Assembly: GCA_964631175.1 (NCBI GenBank)
Contig: CAZVWH010000073.1
Location: 1 to 14,728, forward strand
From: CAZVWH01 sp964631175
Lineage (GTDB): Bacteria; Planctomycetota; Phycisphaerae; Sedimentisphaerales; Anaerobacaceae
Direction: 5' to 3'
Length of the DNA stretch: 14,728 nucleotides
Positions 12,396 to 14,728 of the stretch are shown piece after piece. Position numbers and translations under genes: made by a program. Numbering within the stretch: position 1 is the first letter of the stretch; each line of letters opens with the position of its first letter. Below the pieces are notes generated by a model. It was not told where the DNA came from, made no database searches, and saw only the letters and a list, made by a program, of their open reading frames with translations.

Positions 12396-13407
12396 TACAA
12401 TAATATTAATTTTTATAGCAGTTCTGATGGTTGTTCTTTCAGGCCTTTTCGCCGGAGCTGAAACCGGTGTATATCGGCTCAGTCGACTTCGTTTGCAGCT
12501 CGGCATCGAAAGGAAAAGGTTATCATTTATGCTGCTGGGCAAAGCTATGCGCGATAGCATGGGACTTCTTCTTTCGATGCTGATAGGTAATAATCTTACA
12601 CACTATATTATCACAAGTATAGTTACTTATATACTATGGAAAAACCTGCTGAATGTGAAGGCTGCTCATACCGTTGAGTTATTTGCAACACTTATAACTG
12701 TGCCCATATTATTTGTGTTCACCGAGCTGATACCCAAAAATATTTTCTTCTATTACGCTGATTATGTAATGCCTTTTTTTGCACCTCTTGTATTTATATT
12801 TCATAAAGTCTTCAATTGGTGCGGCGCAGTGCCGTTACTTAGATACGTAGCTGGAATCTTTGCTCGGCTGACGGGGTCGTACGTGCCATCTAAGGCGAGA
12901 ACAACATCTGAACAAAGACATCATATCAAGGCAATTATCGCAGACAGTCGAGAGGAGGCGATTCTAAGTGCGGTGCAGACCAATATCATAAGCCGGCTGG
13001 TAAATATCTCAGAGATTCAAATAAGGTCTGTAACGACTTCTATTAACCAAGTGCAAATGATTGATATAAATTCTGATAAATCTGTCTTATTGAATGTCCT
13101 CAAAGAGCATGATTTTACCCGCCTGCTGGTTGTAGAAGGCCAATCTAAAAACATCATTGGCTTTATAAACATCTATGAAGCTTTAAGCTCTTCGGAGCAA
13201 TTTACAAATCTACGTGGTTTTATACAGCCTATTCGTAGGCTTTCTGCAGATACTACTGTAATCGACGCGATAAATTTTATGCGAAGGGAAAATCAAAAAA
13301 TTATTTTAGTTATGAGAACCAGCCGAACCGACCAGGAAAGACCGATTGGCATCGTAACAATGAAAGATCTGATTGAAGAGCTTGTGGGTGAGCTAACTGA
13401 ATGGTAA
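12388..13407 (+). CDS. Second CNNM/CBS membrane protein, lacking the CorC_HlyC domain
   Basis: A 339-residue protein that overlaps the previous gene by 8 bases (ATGATTAG), which points to translational coupling. A TTG at 12370 would add six residues; I chose the ATG at 12388. The CNNM domain (about 1-160) keeps SGLFAGAETGVYRLSR (18-33) and TELIPKN (112-118). The CBS pair occupies about 205-339 and ends at MKDLIEELVGELTEW. There is no CorC_HlyC domain after CBS2. The CBS1 opening loop, usually VMxPR, reads IQIRSVTTSINQV, so it lacks the Pro-Arg pair. It may form a heteromer with the upstream protein, with a regulatory rather than catalytic role. Confidence 0.9.
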   Translation: MISTIILIFIAVLMVVLSGLFAGAETGVYRLSRLRLQLGIERKRLSFMLLGKAMRDSMGLLLSMLIGNNLTHYIITSIVTYILWKNLLNVKAAHTVELFATLITVPILFVFTELIPKNIFFYYADYVMPFFAPLVFIFHKVFNWCGAVPLLRYVAGIFARLTGSYVPSKARTTSEQRHHIKAIIADSREEAILSAVQTNIISRLVNISEIQIRSVTTSINQVQMIDINSDKSVLLNVLKEHDFTRLLVVEGQSKNIIGFINIYEALSSSEQFTNLRGFIQPIRRLSADTTVIDAINFMRRENQKIILVMRTSRTDQERPIGIVTMKDLIEELVGELTEW

Positions 13408-13443
13408 GTGAATTTTTTCGATAAATTAGAATCTAATAATGTA

Positions 13444-14728
13444 ATGTCGCCAAAAATAGTCAATATCATAGTCATTTTAGTCCTGGTAGTGCTTTGCCTT
13501 TCTATCATGGCAAATAGTATGTCCAAACCTATCGGCCGGGATGAGCAAATGTACTGCACCGGCGGCGTGCTATTGGCCCAGGGCAAAATGATTTATAGAG
13601 ACTTTTCCTATCCATCGCAACTGCCCTACCACCCATTGCTCTACGCAGCTTTATTCAAACTCTTAAATACAACTCATTATTTATTTGTGGGTAGAATCAC
13701 GTCAATCGTATGTGACATTCTTGTTATGCTATGTATTTTCGGCATATACCGTCACATTTTTAGCTCTTTTAAGATTTCCGGAACACTCCTGGGTTTATCA
13801 GGTGCGGTTCTATACGTGTTCAATCCTTTGGTTGATTATGCGAGTGGTTACGCCTGGAATCACGACGTTGTAATTCTATGTGTCGTGCTAAGTTTTTGGC
13901 TTTTTATAACTACCGACTTTCGGCAGAAATCACAATACTGGAGGATTGCTGCTATTGGTGCTCTTCTTACGTTTGCAAGCTGTATGCGGATAACTACAGC
14001 TTTGCTGCATTTGGTGTTTTTTGCTGCTGTGCTGAGCCAACCTGCTGAATCAGTGAAACAGAAACTCAAATCCGCCCTGCTGTTTTTGATTGCCTCTGTC
14101 ATCGTACTGATTTGGCCTGTCTGGGTAGTAGCTCAGGCACCGCGAGCATTTTTTCTAAACCTCTACTGGATACCCTATCTTTATGGCAAATGGCTGCACG
14201 AGATAGGTATGGTTTATAACAAAGGTGATTTAATTGTAAATTGTATTACCCGTCCGGGCTATCTTGTGCTTCTAATAATTGCGGTTTATCTTTGCATAGC
14301 AGTTATGTGGCAGCGCAAATGGAAGAAGGAGGATAGAAAACGGAGTTCAGAGCCACGAGCGTTAGCGAGTGGTACCGATCGAACAAAATTTTTGTTAGCC
14401 ACCCTACTTCCGATAGCATTTTTTATAATCGCTTTAATACCGCCGACAATGTGGCGACAATACCTCGCAACGCCGGCGCCTTTTTTTATAATTAGCTTTG
14501 CTTATCCACTCTTTTATCTTCGGAGTTCGGAGTTCGGAGTTCATTGTTCGTTGTTCAGAATATCTTGTGCTATATTAGGTGTCTGTGTAGTTGTAGCGGT
14601 TGCTTCACATCCTGTTGTATTGTATAGAACGTCTATTTTGCTTGTACCGGAGTATTGGACGCCAATTCAATTGCATAATATATCAGAGGATATCGCTCAT
14701 AATACTCATGAGCCAAGATTGATACTTA
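13444..14728 (+). CDS. GT-C membrane glycosyltransferase (GT39/ArnT-like), 3' end cut by window
   Basis: The frame is open from the ATG at 13444 to the end of the window, giving 428 codons. The first membrane helix (about 5-24) is followed by GRDEQMYCTGGVLLAQGKMIYRDF (31-54), with the acidic DE of GT-C enzymes, and then YPSQLPYHPLLYAAL. About ten hydrophobic helices follow. These enzymes take a polyprenyl-phosphate sugar at the periplasmic side and glycosylate lipids or proteins; the acceptor here is unknown. Residues 300-313 (RSSEPRALASGTDR) and 360-372 (RSSEFGVHCSLFR) are encoded by DNA repeats and fall in loops between helices. The ATG lies 36 bp after the second CNNM gene. Confidence 0.85.
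   Translation, partial: MSPKIVNIIVILVLVVLCLSIMANSMSKPIGRDEQMYCTGGVLLAQGKMIYRDFSYPSQLPYHPLLYAALFKLLNTTHYLFVGRITSIVCDILVMLCIFGIYRHIFSSFKISGTLLGLSGAVLYVFNPLVDYASGYAWNHDVVILCVVLSFWLFITTDFRQKSQYWRIAAIGALLTFASCMRITTALLHLVFFAAVLSQPAESVKQKLKSALLFLIASVIVLIWPVWVVAQAPRAFFLNLYWIPYLYGKWLHEIGMVYNKGDLIVNCITRPGYLVLLIIAVYLCIAVMWQRKWKKEDRKRSSEPRALASGTDRTKFLLATLLPIAFFIIALIPPTMWRQYLATPAPFFIISFAYPLFYLRSSEFGVHCSLFRISCAILGVCVVVAVASHPVVLYRTSILLVPEYWTPIQLHNISEDIAHNTHEPRLIL
14341..14372 (+). repeat. CGGAGTTC..CCACGAG..CGAGTGG repeat inside the glycosyltransferase
   Basis: CCACGAGCGTTAGCGAGTGG (14353-14372) is the same repeat as the minus-strand copy at 1629-1648. It is preceded by CGGAGTTCAGAG. The frame is kept, so the repeat codes for SEPRALASG in a loop between predicted membrane helices. 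Confidence 0.7.
14521..14558 (+). repeat. CGGAGTT tandem heptamer repeat within the glycosyltransferase
   Basis: CGGAGTT occurs three times in a row (14521-14541), followed by CATTGTTCGTTGTTCAG, a second small tandem (TTGTTCG/TTGTTCA). The first unit also appears at 14341. The reading frame stays open and encodes RSSEFGVHCSLFR. Confidence 0.65.

Overview
The window looks like a chromosomal stretch of an uncultured planctomycete, most likely class Phycisphaerae. That is an inference from three things: the FloA/NfeD gene block, the style of the two-component and CNNM proteins, and the many short palindromic repeats between genes. The DNA is moderately AT-rich. I saw no tRNA, rRNA, CRISPR array, insertion sequence or phage structural gene.

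Layout. Bases 1-503 hold no gene but several short repeat families. A class I/II PLP aminotransferase follows (504-1613, +). Next is a membrane block on the + strand: a long NfeD (ClpP-class protease, membrane domain and OB domain, 1751-3337), a short NfeD (3431-3949), the flotillin-like protein FloA (3965-4978), and after a repeat-filled gap a single-pass membrane protein of unknown function (5304-5933). Bases 5934-6872 carry three very small cysteine-rich reading frames in a row. Two of them share the same cysteine spacing, and the first has no standard start codon.

On the minus strand, read from 10048 down to 6873, are a conserved 89-residue protein, a DJ-1/PfpI protein, a stand-alone response regulator and a 535-residue TPR protein. 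Diverging from that group on the + strand are a soluble histidine kinase (10339-11130), two overlapping CNNM/CBS membrane proteins (11133-12395 and 12388-13407) and a GT-C type membrane glycosyltransferase that runs off the window end (13444-14728).

How the genes may work together. NfeD and FloA are known partners in bacterial membrane microdomains, so 1751-4978 is probably one functional unit. The kinase and response regulator lie about 1.1 kb apart on opposite strands and could be a phosphorelay pair, but the sequence does not prove it. The two CNNM proteins probably act together in Mg2+/divalent cation transport.

The most unusual material is the repeat content and the small Cys-rich cluster. 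A GTCATTTCGA-bounded element occurs twice, each time about 40 bp upstream of a + strand gene, with conserved flanks but a different central hairpin. A second repeat, found in the reverse orientation after the aminotransferase, is read in frame inside the glycosyltransferase. An inverted cluster of CTAAAGTG units supplies the stop codon of the long NfeD.
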